Of a stretch of 64,000 bases of DNA, positions 7,603 through 16,219 are shown one piece after another. A program made the position numbers and the translations under genes. The notes beneath the pieces are model-generated. The model searched no databases, had not been told where the DNA came from, and was given only the letters and a program-made list of their open reading frames with translations. The stretch is from CBDAPU01 sp965198875. GTDB lineage: Bacteria; Pseudomonadota; Gammaproteobacteria; Eutrophobiales; Eutrophobiaceae. Position 1 is the stretch's first letter. Each line of letters starts with the position of its first letter. The stretch spans positions 1,054,001 through 1,118,000 of the forward strand of contig CBDAPU010000001.1 in the NCBI GenBank assembly GCA_965198875.1, read 5' to 3'.

Positions 7603-9223
7603 AAAAATAGCGGCGGCGTTTATCTGTGCGCCCGGCCTGGCGTCGGCCTCTACCCAGGGAGAGCAACCGCTTAATCTCATCGCCATCGCCCTGTTTGCGC
7701 TATTTGTCCTTGCGACCCTGGCGATCACCGGCTGGGCGGCGAGACGCACCAGGACCGCCAAAGACTTCTATGCCGCAGGCGGCAGCGTCACCGGCCTGCA
7801 AAATGGCCTTGCCATTGCCGGTGATTATATGTCCGCCGCCTCTTTTCTCGGCATTTCAGGTCTGGTGTTCGCCAGCGGTTTCGATGGTTTAATTTATTCC
7901 ATCGGTTTTCTGGTTGGCTGGCCGCTGATCTTGTTTCTGCTCGCCGAGCGGTTACGCAATCTCGGCAAATACACCTTTGCCGATGCGGTGAGTTATCGAC
8001 TACAGGCGGCGCCGGTGCGAAGTCTGGCCGCCAGCGGCACCCTGGTGGTGGTGTTGTTTTACCTGATCGCACAAATGGTGGGCGCCGGTAAATTGATAGA
8101 AGTGTTGTTCGGCCTGCCCTATGGGGTGGCGGTAGCCGTGGTGGGTGTGTTGATGATCCTGTACGTCACTTTCGGCGGTATGTTGGCGACCACCTGGGTG
8201 CAGATCATCAAGGCGGTGTTGTTGCTATCGGGGGCGAGCTTTATCGCCATTGCCGTGATGATTGAGATGGATATGTCTTTTGAGGCCCTGTTCTCACGCG
8301 CCGTTGCCGTGCACCCGAGGGCGCAGGCGATCATGGAGCCGGGCGGTCTGGTCTCGGATCCGATATCGGCGATCTCATTAGGGCTCGCCCTCATGTTTGG
8401 TACGGCGGGTCTGCCGCATATACTCATGCGGTTTTTTACCGTGCGCAACGCCAGGGCTGCACGTAAATCGGTGTTTTACGCCACCGGCCTCATCGGCTAT
8501 TTTTATATCCTCACCTTTATTATCGGTTTTGGTGCGGTTGTCCTGTTGACCGACAACCCTGAGTTTTTAGCCGCCGACGGGGGCGGTATTATCGGCGGTA
8601 ACAACATGGCGGCGGTGCATCTGGCCGAGGCGGTGGGGGGCGATGTGTTCCTGGGCTTCATCTCGGCAGTGGCCTTCGCCACCATCCTGGCTGTGGTATC
8701 GGGCCTGACCTTATCCGGCGCCTCGGCCATCTCCCATGATCTGTATGCCAGCGTGTTCCGTCATGGCAAGGCGAGCGAGTCCGAAGAGGTCAACGTCTCC
8801 CGCATGGCGACACTGCTACTGGGCGTCTGCGCCATTGTGCTCGGCATTTTGTTTGAGAGAGAAAATGTGGCGTATATGGTTGGCCTTGCTTTCGCCATTG
8901 CCGCCAGCGTCAACTTCCCCATCCTGTTTTTATCCATGTACTGGCGCAGGCTCACCACCCGCGGGGCCTTCATCGGCGGCTTCGCCGGTTTAATCACGGC
9001 GGCGGCCTGCATGATCTTGGGGCCCACCATCTGGGTCGATATTCTCGGTAACAGCGCCCCTGTTTTCCCCTACAAACACCCGGCTCTCTTTTCCATGGCC
9101 GTGGCCTTCGTCACCATCATCGTGATCTCACTACGGGATAAAAGCCCACAGGCAAGGCGAGAATATGATGCCTTTGCCGATCAGTATGTGCGCTCACAGA
9201 CTGGTCTGGGTGCGGCCAGCTAA
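7595..9223 (+). CDS. actP: Cation/acetate symporter, SSS family
   Basis: A 542-residue sodium:solute symporter with about 13 membrane helices and a likely cleaved or N-terminal first segment (AAAFICAPGLASAS). It carries family motifs such as DFYAAGGSVTGLQNG, AGDYMSAASFLG, GLPHILMRFFTV and SGLTLSGASAISHDLY. The length fits ActP. ActP imports acetate and related short-chain acids with a cation. The eight-base overlap with the DUF485 gene shows an operon. Substrate assignment to acetate rests on the DUF485 pairing and on overall similarity. A relative with another small organic acid as substrate remains possible. Confidence 0.88.
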   Translation: MIKKIAAAFICAPGLASASTQGEQPLNLIAIALFALFVLATLAITGWAARRTRTAKDFYAAGGSVTGLQNGLAIAGDYMSAASFLGISGLVFASGFDGLIYSIGFLVGWPLILFLLAERLRNLGKYTFADAVSYRLQAAPVRSLAASGTLVVVLFYLIAQMVGAGKLIEVLFGLPYGVAVAVVGVLMILYVTFGGMLATTWVQIIKAVLLLSGASFIAIAVMIEMDMSFEALFSRAVAVHPRAQAIMEPGGLVSDPISAISLGLALMFGTAGLPHILMRFFTVRNARAARKSVFYATGLIGYFYILTFIIGFGAVVLLTDNPEFLAADGGGIIGGNNMAAVHLAEAVGGDVFLGFISAVAFATILAVVSGLTLSGASAISHDLYASVFRHGKASESEEVNVSRMATLLLGVCAIVLGILFERENVAYMVGLAFAIAASVNFPILFLSMYWRRLTTRGAFIGGFAGLITAAACMILGPTIWVDILGNSAPVFPYKHPALFSMAVAFVTIIVISLRDKSPQARREYDAFADQYVRSQTGLGAAS

Positions 9224-9523
9224 CGGCAGATTCACAAAACAGGCGATGGCTCGCACGTTACCGGAGAAGCCGGCGCGGCCATGAACAAAGTCTTGCGGGG
9301 TGAGATGATGTAGCTTGCTGAATGAAGTAGCAAGCCAACAGGGATCACGCCATGGATCTCTATTTTGACCTCATCCACTCTATTATTTTCCTGCTTGCCA
9401 AAAACCAGGTCGGTCAGGCTGGTTCGGGCTCCCGTAATTGGATAAGAGGTTGTTTTTTTAGCGCAATTAGCATTTAATAGGGCACTAGCGTCCTAACGCC
9501 ATGCCGTCAATTAAACCCATCCC
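9224..9523. other. 300-base gap with an inverted repeat and a weak small ORF
   Basis: No convincing gene. A seven-base-pair inverted repeat (GCTTGCT at 9313-9319, AGCAAGC at 9329-9335) with a nine-base loop is followed by no T-run. A 41-codon ORF is listed separately. The stretch before the sulfotransferase start (TTTTTTTAGCGCAATTAGC) is AT-rich and may hold its promoter, but no paired -35/-10 was found. Confidence 0.4.
9352..9477 (+). CDS. Possible 41-residue small protein
   Basis: An ATG at 9352 opens 41 codons starting MDLYFDLIHSIIFLLAKN, with CAGGGA nine bases upstream. The first 17 residues are hydrophobic enough for a short membrane segment. It sits between actP and the sulfotransferase. 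I know no family for it, and such an ORF can arise by chance. Confidence 0.2.
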   Translation: MDLYFDLIHSIIFLLAKNQVGQAGSGSRNWIRGCFFSAISI

Positions 9524-10450
9524 ATGCTAAAACATCTCTACCTGCTACGCCCCCTGCATGGGACGCTGAAGGCGCACCTGCCGGCCCCCGTATTTGATCG
9601 CCTTCGCAGAGTATACCGCCCTCTGATGCGGGCTTATCTTTATGGGAATCCCCAGTGTTTGCTCGACGCCCACCGCAAACTCATCTACGTCATCTTGCCC
9701 AAGAATGCCTGCAGCTCCATCAAGGCCGGCTTCCATGAGCGGGAGTTTGCCGATGAGCCATCTTCCATACACAGGTCGATAATACCCGCTGAGCCGCACA
9801 TAACAAGGGAGAATCAACCCCTGCACGCCCTGGCCGATGCGGCCGATTATTTCAAGTTCACCTTCGTGCGTAACCCCTTCGCCAGGTTGTATTCCTGCTA
9901 TATGGACAAACATGTTCATGATCAAAATTATGTGCATTACCTGTTTGGCTACCTGCATCGGGAGCGGGTGGGGAGCTTCACCGAGTTCGTGAAGCGGGTA
10001 TGCCGGGTGCCGGACGCCTTCTCTGAAAGGCATTTCATGTCGCAATACCATACCCTCTTCAAACTGCACGGGGTGAAGCAGGCGCCGCTTGATTTTATTG
10101 GCCGCTATGAGAGCCTGGCCGAGGACTTTGCGCCCATCCGAGAGAAATACGGGCTGAAACCGCTGGCGCATTTTAATCGCTCGCAAGGCCGCCCGGATGA
10201 ATGGATGGCGCACTACAGCCGGCAGACGGCGGACCTGGTCTACAGGCGATACCAGCGGGATTTTGCACTGTGGTATCCGCAGGCCTATGAGTCCCTGCTG
10301 TCCCATCTTCAGACATCACACTCCCCTTGTCCTCCTCATCGGGGGGGGGGGGGGGGGCGACATTCCCTCCCTGATCGCCTTAACCTGCAAGGGACTAAAA
10401 ATCTCGCCACCTTCTTCAAATACCGGCGCTGGCGAAACAATGGCGGTTAG
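9524..10450 (+). CDS. Sulfotransferase-family protein with a G17 tract near its 3' end
   Basis: A 308-residue protein of the carbohydrate sulfotransferase (Sulfotransfer_2) type. The 5'-phosphosulfate-binding loop is LPKNACSSIK near residue 60, and the 3'-phosphate-binding segment is TFVRNPFARLYSCY near residue 115. It should transfer sulfate from PAPS to a glycan or other acceptor. The conserved part ends near residue 270 (LLSHLQTS). Directly after it the gene runs through 17 consecutive G residues that encode R273 and a pentaglycine, followed by a 30-residue basic tail (RHSLPDRLNL...). Changing the tract by one base alters the C-terminus. The start lacks a good ribosome-binding site. The acceptor is unknown; the following SDR may belong to the same pathway. 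Confidence 0.78.
   Translation: MLKHLYLLRPLHGTLKAHLPAPVFDRLRRVYRPLMRAYLYGNPQCLLDAHRKLIYVILPKNACSSIKAGFHEREFADEPSSIHRSIIPAEPHITRENQPLHALADAADYFKFTFVRNPFARLYSCYMDKHVHDQNYVHYLFGYLHRERVGSFTEFVKRVCRVPDAFSERHFMSQYHTLFKLHGVKQAPLDFIGRYESLAEDFAPIREKYGLKPLAHFNRSQGRPDEWMAHYSRQTADLVYRRYQRDFALWYPQAYESLLSHLQTSHSPCPPHRGGGGGRHSLPDRLNLQGTKNLATFFKYRRWRNNGG
10341..10357 (+). repeat. Homopolymeric G17 tract inside the sulfotransferase gene
   Basis: Seventeen consecutive G residues. With 17 the reading frame gives 308 residues. With 18 it would stop after 283, ending ATFPP. With 16 it would read through to a stop at 10464-10466 (window numbering), giving 313 residues. Tracts of this length are slippage-prone and are the usual basis of phase variation. 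They are also a common source of sequencing error, so the length itself needs confirmation. Confidence 0.9.
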
Positions 10451-10504
10451 CGTTATCATCGGTTAAGTGAAACAACATCCCGATGCTCTCGCCCGCATCC
10501 AGCA

Positions 10505-11278
10505 ATGATGATAGAGAAGCTGTTCTCCTTGAAAGGCAAGATAGCCCTGGTAACCGGCGCCTCCAGTGGCCTCGGCTATCATTTCGCCAGGGTGCTGGCG
10601 GCGGCGGGGGCGGTCGTTGTGGTGAGCGCAAGAAGAGAAGCGAAACTCGAGACACTCGTTAAGGAAATAACATCCACCGGCGGGCAGGCCATCGCCAGGG
10701 TGATGGATGTGCGCGACAGTGACGGCGTGATGAGTTGCTTTGAGGGGCTGGAAGGTGACGTCGGCGTCATTGATGTACTGGTGAATAATGCCGGTATATC
10801 AGAGCCGGAATACTTCCTGAATGTGGATGAGGAAAGCTGGGACAGGGTGATGGAGACCAACCTCAAAGGCGCCTGGCGTGTGGCGAGGGCCTGCGCGCAA
10901 CAACTTATCGCCGCAGGAAAACCCGGCAGCATTATCAATATCGCCTCGCTGTTGGGCCTGGCTACCCAGTCCAGGCAAAGCACCTATTGCATTTCCAAAG
11001 CGGGGGTCGTACACATGACCCGCGCCCTGGCCGCAGAATTGATGCGTTATCACATTCGCATCAACGCCATTGCCCCCGGTTATTTTCTAACCGAGATAAA
11101 CCGGGATTTCTTCGCCTCCCAAAAGGGGCAGGACTACATTAAAACCATCCCCGCCCGACGCCTCGGAGAGGCGGACGAGCTTAGCGGGCCTTTACTGCTG
11201 CTGGCCAGTGATGCCGGCTCTTTCCTGAACGGCGTTGTCCTGCCCGTGGACGGCGGGCACCTGGTGGCCGGGCGTTAG
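10505..11278 (+). CDS. Short-chain dehydrogenase/reductase (SDR)
   Basis: A 257-residue classical SDR. The nucleotide-binding motif is TGASSGLG at residues 17-24, NNAG is near residue 96, and the catalytic set is visible as N118 region (METNLKG), Ser in INIASLLG and YCISK (Tyr and Lys four apart). The C-terminal PVDGGHLVAG is the usual SDR end. It is an NAD(P)-dependent oxidoreductase of the 3-oxoacyl-ACP reductase-like group; the substrate cannot be told. It follows the sulfotransferase by 54 bases on the same strand, which allows co-transcription. Confidence 0.88.
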   Translation: MMIEKLFSLKGKIALVTGASSGLGYHFARVLAAAGAVVVVSARREAKLETLVKEITSTGGQAIARVMDVRDSDGVMSCFEGLEGDVGVIDVLVNNAGISEPEYFLNVDEESWDRVMETNLKGAWRVARACAQQLIAAGKPGSIINIASLLGLATQSRQSTYCISKAGVVHMTRALAAELMRYHIRINAIAPGYFLTEINRDFFASQKGQDYIKTIPARRLGEADELSGPLLLLASDAGSFLNGVVLPVDGGHLVAGR

Positions 11279-11494
11279 CGATTAAAACATGGTTATGGGC
11301 CTGGTTGTCGGTATCTATGAGCGAGACCGGCGCCCGCTTGAGGCAGTATATCAATGCAATCCCCAGATATGGCGATCAATAAAACACCCGGGCTGAACGA
11401 ATACCGCCCCTCCGCACTTTATCAGGTTTATGTACACATTATCCTCAAGACGAGGATTTGAGCAAAAACAGGGGAGGCGAAATTGACGGGAAAA

Positions 11495-12205
11495 TTACTT
11501 GATGGCCAGGAAACCCTCGAAGCACACGTACTTGAAGATGGACATGATATCCACGAAACCGGCGCGCTCGAGTAAACCCACATTGCCCTCGGTGGAGAAT
11601 GGTTTGAGTATGCCTTTCAAACTTAACTCTTTATTTAATATCTCCTCACTGCTAAAGCCCTGATGTTGCTTAAACTCCCTGTATATGCAGGCCATCATGT
11701 CCTGAAAACGGGAGTCGGGTGCGCCCACCTTTTCAAATAAAATAAAAGCCCCGCCCCAATTCAGGCTTTGATAGATTTTATTGATCAGCCCTTGGCGATG
11801 TCTTTCCTCAATGAACTGCACCGTATAATAAGAGATGATCAGATCCGCCATCTCCAGATCGTAGCAGAGCGCATCTTCACACAACAATTCGATGTTCTTC
11901 ACGCCAGCGCAGTTTCTCTCCGCCTGGGCTATCATCCGCCGTTCTTTATCAAGGCCAAGCCAACGTACCTCAGGCTTGTGCTGATTATCCTGCGCCAGTC
12001 TTTTTAGCATCGTCCCGGTGGAGCAACCGACATCATAGACAACACTGTCCGACATGACGAAAAAATCGCTCAATCGGGATATGAGCGCATGTCCGTCTTC
12101 ATAATAGGGGATAGAGCGTGTGATGTGAGCGGAGAACATCTCGGCGGTATGCTCAGAGAATGACCAGCCTGCCCGCCTTGAGGCAATACCATCGCCGATC
12201 TTCAT
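11495..12205 (-). CDS. SAM-dependent methyltransferase, CmoA-like
   Basis: A class I methyltransferase-fold protein of about 236 residues. The SAM-binding motif I is VYDVGCSTGTML, and the acidic end of strand 2 is GLDKERRM. The N-terminal segment (KIGDG, then FSEHTAEMFSAHITRSIP) resembles CmoA, the carboxy-SAM synthase for tRNA wobble uridine modification, but the protein is too divergent for that name to be safe. The frame is open to an ATG at 12274; the ATG at 12205 (MKIGDG) has AGG nine bases upstream and fits CmoA-like starts better. It stands alone, with 216 and 129 bases of non-coding DNA on its sides. A short hairpin (ATCCTC 11441-11446, GAGGAT 11452-11457) lies downstream. Confidence 0.72.
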   Translation of the reverse strand: MKIGDGIASRRAGWSFSEHTAEMFSAHITRSIPYYEDGHALISRLSDFFVMSDSVVYDVGCSTGTMLKRLAQDNQHKPEVRWLGLDKERRMIAQAERNCAGVKNIELLCEDALCYDLEMADLIISYYTVQFIEERHRQGLINKIYQSLNWGGAFILFEKVGAPDSRFQDMMACIYREFKQHQGFSSEEILNKELSLKGILKPFSTEGNVGLLERAGFVDIMSIFKYVCFEGFLAIK

Positions 12206-12403
12206 CACCCATGACCTGCGTATGTGCAATCCACCATTAAAAACATATTCAGCAGGCCTTAATTGAACCAGCATGGCCTGTGGCGCCGGGGAGCGCCATC
12301 AACGGGGTTAAGCCATTGATGTTGCCGGCAAGCCCGGCGAGGGAAAATGCCATCGCATTCGCCCACCCCGCCCCATTGATAAATCTGCCGAAGCCCCTGC
12401 TTA

Positions 12404-13174
12404 TCATGGCTCATTCAACAGGCTCCCGCCAAGACCCTTGATCATGTTCTTTAGCTCATCCCCGGCAGATGTGATCATGTCGCTGTCGGTGGAGCGAAGC
12501 ACCAGGTTCACCCCCAGCTTGCCTCGCTTAAAATAGGGATAGCTGCCTATCGTCATCCTGGGGTATTTTTTCTGTAGCCTGCCGAGACCCGCCGCTATCA
12601 CGCTCTCCGCCAGGTTTGTCGTGATGCTATCGGTGAGAGTCGGACTGCCACCCATCAGGCGATCAACCATGCCCTCGAACATGGCCTCCAGTATGAGCGG
12701 CACACCCGGGAACACAAATACATTCTCTAGCTGAAACCCCGGCGCCCCGCTCACCGGGTTATCGATCAGCCTCGCCCCCACCGGGATCTCCGCCATCTTC
12801 AAACGTGCCTCGGTTAGCTGCCCGCTGTCATAATAATCATCCAGCGCCTTGACGGCCTCGCTGTTGCGCTCGAGTTTGACGTTGAATGCCCTGGCAACAG
12901 AGGCCGAGGTAATGTCATCGTGGGTGGGGCCGATGCCACCTGTGGTAAAAACATAATTGAATAAACGGCGGCAGGTGTTGATCGCCTCGCTGATCCTGTC
13001 TTCAATATCGGGAATAATGCGCGTCTCGCTCAGGGAAATACCCAGGCGATCACAGCGTTTGCCTATCATGGCGAGATTGGCGTCCCGGGTACGACCGGAG
13101 AGGATCTCATTACCGATAATAATAAGGCATGCGGTTATTGGCCTCGGCTCGTTCACGGATCCATTCGTCCTCAT
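12404..13174 (-). CDS. Stand-alone CinA N-terminal (MoCF-type) domain protein
   Basis: A 256-residue protein with the molybdopterin-binding fold of CinA/MoaB/MogA. The motif TTGGIGPTHDDIT is near residue 78, and the CinA-type start ACLIIIGNEILSGRT follows a short N-terminal extension. Full-length CinA has a second, nicotinamide-nucleotide amidase domain; it is absent here. Members with only this domain are common in Proteobacteria, and their reaction is often given as competence/damage-inducible or ADP-ribose-pyrophosphatase-like, without firm proof. The start is uncertain because no clear ribosome-binding site precedes the ATG at 13174. No partner gene is close. Confidence 0.82.
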   Translation of the reverse strand: MRTNGSVNEPRPITACLIIIGNEILSGRTRDANLAMIGKRCDRLGISLSETRIIPDIEDRISEAINTCRRLFNYVFTTGGIGPTHDDITSASVARAFNVKLERNSEAVKALDDYYDSGQLTEARLKMAEIPVGARLIDNPVSGAPGFQLENVFVFPGVPLILEAMFEGMVDRLMGGSPTLTDSITTNLAESVIAAGLGRLQKKYPRMTIGSYPYFKRGKLGVNLVLRSTDSDMITSAGDELKNMIKGLGGSLLNEP

Positions 13175-13364
13175 CGAAAAAGAACATCATAGCGGTTTAC
13201 TTTTTTAATTAAAATCAGGCTGTGCATCGAACCCAGCGGAAAATCGGCATGGCGTTAAGAGCACAGCGCATATCTTTTGAGAGGGGATGTTCATGGGTTA
13301 GAAAAAAGATGTTTGATGAGACAAGCGCACCATCCGGGCGAGACATAATCATTTTAAGCATGGC

Positions 13365-14372
13365 TCAAAACGCCTTTTGCCAACCGAGGGTAATGACCCA
13401 ATCGGTCTCCAGTTGCGGGCCGTCCAGGTTCTGCTGAACGGGAAATGTCGCCTCCAGGGCCAGGCGGTGAGCGCCCAACACCCCATCTGGCATATAGATG
13501 TTCAAACCCACGCCTGCATCTATGCGGCTACCCGCTCTTAGCTGAGTTTGGGCGGTGGGTACGATAGCCACGCCCGCAGGATTAACCGTGGCGATGCGGC
13601 TATCCGCACCGTCAATGTTCGCCCAGGCCCGGCCAGCAAGACGAAGTGAGGTGCTAAGGTAGGCGCTCCAGCGACGGGCAACCCAGCCCGTTATCGTCAA
13701 CCTCTCCCCCAGCCGATAACCCGCATCGTTATCATCCAGCCTTATGGCCCCTGCAAGCTGCCCTCCCCAGGACCAGTCAGTCGCCTGGCCGCTATAGGTG
13801 ATCCCGGGGAGCAGGCTATAGCTGCCTGATCCGATCTGCATGGGATAAGGCAGGATAACTTCGCCCAGGGGCGTCTCATCGCTTGCATTGATGGAACCGG
13901 TGGGGATAGAAAGACCGAAATTGACATGCAACCGATGCCCCTCGCCCGCATAAACGGAATACATTGCAGAGAGGCGAATATCACCCAGCCCGGATGAAGA
14001 GGTCGTGAACTCACCCCCCCGGCGGGTGATGTGGGTCATACTCGATGTTATATATGGCGCCATCAACATAACGGTCATAACATCATTAAACGCATACATG
14101 CCGGCAAACATGTGCATGTGCCTATCCATTTTTGTTGGTGCGACGGCAAAATCAGCAAGCACCTCGGTTTCAGTAATATCGCGACGGCCATCTCGGTTGC
14201 CGTCCATGTGCATCCCCATAAAACGATATGAGAGCATCCACTCGCCGGCTTTATGTATGTGATCGCCCATCACACCCACAGGGGCATGGGCGTCAGCCCT
14301 GCCGGTATGGGATTCATGTGCATGGCCGGGCGAGATGACAACGCTAAATAAAATCAAGATTGCAATTCGCAT
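13365..14372 (-). CDS. His/Met-rich outer-membrane beta-barrel protein
   Basis: A 335-residue protein with a signal peptide (RIAILILFSVVISPGHA, cleavage near residue 18). The mature N-terminus is rich in His and Met (HESHTGRADAHAPVGVMGDH, then RFMGMHMDG and KMDRHMHMFAG). After that come alternating amphipathic strands with aromatic girdles to a C-terminal Phe, as in outer-membrane channels. The family is usually annotated as a transporter or phenol-degradation meta-pathway porin. The His/Met residues suggest metal, perhaps copper, binding at the cell surface, which is inference. It is a single-gene unit; 122 bases separate it from panC, which lies upstream on the same strand. Confidence 0.7.
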   Translation of the reverse strand: MRIAILILFSVVISPGHAHESHTGRADAHAPVGVMGDHIHKAGEWMLSYRFMGMHMDGNRDGRRDITETEVLADFAVAPTKMDRHMHMFAGMYAFNDVMTVMLMAPYITSSMTHITRRGGEFTTSSSGLGDIRLSAMYSVYAGEGHRLHVNFGLSIPTGSINASDETPLGEVILPYPMQIGSGSYSLLPGITYSGQATDWSWGGQLAGAIRLDDNDAGYRLGERLTITGWVARRWSAYLSTSLRLAGRAWANIDGADSRIATVNPAGVAIVPTAQTQLRAGSRIDAGVGLNIYMPDGVLGAHRLALEATFPVQQNLDGPQLETDWVITLGWQKAF

Positions 14373-14494
14373 TCAGGTCATTTCAGGGTTGATTAGAAGA
14401 TGTAAGAACTATAACAAAGCGGGCGGGCAGCGTGAATGATTTCACCCACACAAGCGGTATGCGAAAAAGTAAGAGCCCAAAACACCGGGACGGA

Positions 14495-15364
14495 TCAGGC
14501 CGATGGTGCGGGCGCATTCAGATCCAGCTTGATATTATCGATGAGTCTTGCCGAGCCCAGCCAGGCCGCCGCCAGAATGGATAACTGTTTATCTTCAGCG
14601 CGCACCTGCCGTAGATCGAAAGTGCGCCTTATGCTCACGTACTCGGGCCTAAACCCGGCCCTCTCCAGAGTCGCCATGGCTGTTGTTTCAACCTCGCAGA
14701 TTGACCTTTGTCCCTGGCGTAATTGCCCCTCAGCGGCCTTCAGGCAGTGATAGATCTGCGGGGCTATTTCTCTTTGTGCATCGGTTAAATAGGCATTGCG
14801 TGAGCTGATCGCAAGGCCATCCGGCTCGCGCACGGTAGGCATACCGATGATCTCAACGGGCATACACAGATCCTGCACCATGTGTTTTATCACCAATAAT
14901 TGTTGATAGTCCTTCTCACCAAACAGGGCCACATCCGGCTGCACATTGATAAACAGCTTACAGACAACGGTCGCCACACCGGAGAAATGATGCGGCCGCG
15001 TTCTCCCACATAGAATGTTTGACAGGTCCGGCACATTGATGCGCGTATCCACGTCAGTACCGCCCGGATATAACTGCTTCAGATCAGGGGTGAACAACAC
15101 ATCCAAGCCGTATTTTTCCAGCTTGTGTTTATCTTCAAAAAGCGTGCTGGGGTATTGATCATAGTCTTCCCCCACGCCGAACTGGATGGGATTAACAAAA
15201 ATACTCAATACGGTTCGATCGGCTATATCACGGGCATGGTGCAACAGGGAAATATGGCCATCATGTAAATTACCCATAGTCGGCACAAGGGCGATGGAAC
15301 AACCGGCTTCTCTCCACTGCTGGACGATGCAACGCACGCCCTTCAGATCCGAGATGGTCTCCAT
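14495..15364 (-). CDS. panC: Pantothenate synthetase
   Basis: Condenses pantoate and beta-alanine with ATP to form pantothenate, in the cytoplasm. The family hallmark ALVPTMGNLHDGHISLL lies near residues 24-40, with FVNPIQFG, the GEKDYQQL segment and VREPDGLAISSRNAYL all present. The frame is open up to a TTG at 15415, and ATGs also occur at 15409 and 15406. The ATG at 15364 (METISDLKG) gives 289 residues and places the PTMG motif where other PanC proteins have it, with AGGG upstream. It is the last gene of the minus-strand run pcnB-folK-dNK-panB-panC and follows panB closely. Confidence 0.93.
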   Translation of the reverse strand: METISDLKGVRCIVQQWREAGCSIALVPTMGNLHDGHISLLHHARDIADRTVLSIFVNPIQFGVGEDYDQYPSTLFEDKHKLEKYGLDVLFTPDLKQLYPGGTDVDTRINVPDLSNILCGRTRPHHFSGVATVVCKLFINVQPDVALFGEKDYQQLLVIKHMVQDLCMPVEIIGMPTVREPDGLAISSRNAYLTDAQREIAPQIYHCLKAAEGQLRQGQRSICEVETTAMATLERAGFRPEYVSIRRTFDLRQVRAEDKQLSILAAAWLGSARLIDNIKLDLNAPAPSA

Positions 15365-15418
15365 CACCGGCGCCCTGGTCAACGGCTCAATGATCACCTC
15401 TTGCATCATATCCAAAGA

Positions 15419-16219
15419 TCAGTTATAGGCCTGTTCCTTGCCCGGGAATTGTTTGGTTTTCACCGCTTCTATGTACTCACTGATGGCCGCTTGAATGCTG
15501 CCGCCTTCATGTAAGAAGTTCTTCGCCATGTGGGGAGTATGGGCGGACAGGCCCAGCATATCGTAGACCACCAACACCTGCCCGTCACAATCAACACCGG
15601 CGCCGATGCCGATAGTTGGAATATCCAGCTCTGATGTAATGCGTGCGGCCAGCAACTGCGGAACGCATTCCAGCACGACCATGCAGGCGCCGGCGTCCTG
15701 CAACGCCTTCGCCCCGGAGAGGATCCGCTCGGCCTGCTCCTCAGTCCTGCCCTGTACCTTATAGCCGCCGTATTCCTTAACGGACTGGGGTTGCAGGCCA
15801 ACATGCCCGCACACGGCAATGTTACGGCGGGTTAGCGATGCAACGATGTCCACCTTGTCAAGCCCGCCTTCCAGCTTCACGATCTCAGCGCCGCCGTTTT
15901 CTATCAGCTCCATGGCATTATCATAGGCGGCGGACTCCGTCTCATAGCTGTGATAAGGCATGTCTACAACGATGATGGCGTCTTTGCACGCCCGGCTGAC
16001 CATCTGGCTGTGATACACCATGTTATCCACGGTGACGGACAAGGTATCCCCGGCCCCCTGCAACACCATGCCGAGGGAGTCACCCACCAGTATGACGTCA
16101 ACACCCAGCTCATCCATTACCCTGGCAAAGCTGGCGTCATAGGCGGTCAGGCTGACAATCTTCTCACCGGCATGTTTTAACGCATGCAGGCGATCAATGG
16201 TAGTTTTGTTATCCATCAA
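15419..16219 (-). CDS. panB: 3-methyl-2-oxobutanoate hydroxymethyltransferase
   Basis: A 266-residue enzyme that makes ketopantoate from alpha-ketoisovalerate and methylene-tetrahydrofolate, the first committed step to pantothenate. It is recognised by SLTAYDASFARVMDELG, VILVGDSLGMVLQG, VKLEGG and CGHVGLQPQSV, with a full-length (beta/alpha)8 barrel. It overlaps the end of the kinase gene by four bases (ATGA) and is followed by panC, so vitamin B5 synthesis is grouped with folate and RNA-processing genes in one transcript. Two ATGs in tandem open the gene. Confidence 0.95.
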   Translation of the reverse strand: MMDNKTTIDRLHALKHAGEKIVSLTAYDASFARVMDELGVDVILVGDSLGMVLQGAGDTLSVTVDNMVYHSQMVSRACKDAIIVVDMPYHSYETESAAYDNAMELIENGGAEIVKLEGGLDKVDIVASLTRRNIAVCGHVGLQPQSVKEYGGYKVQGRTEEQAERILSGAKALQDAGACMVVLECVPQLLAARITSELDIPTIGIGAGVDCDGQVLVVYDMLGLSAHTPHMAKNFLHEGGSIQAAISEYIEAVKTKQFPGKEQAYN

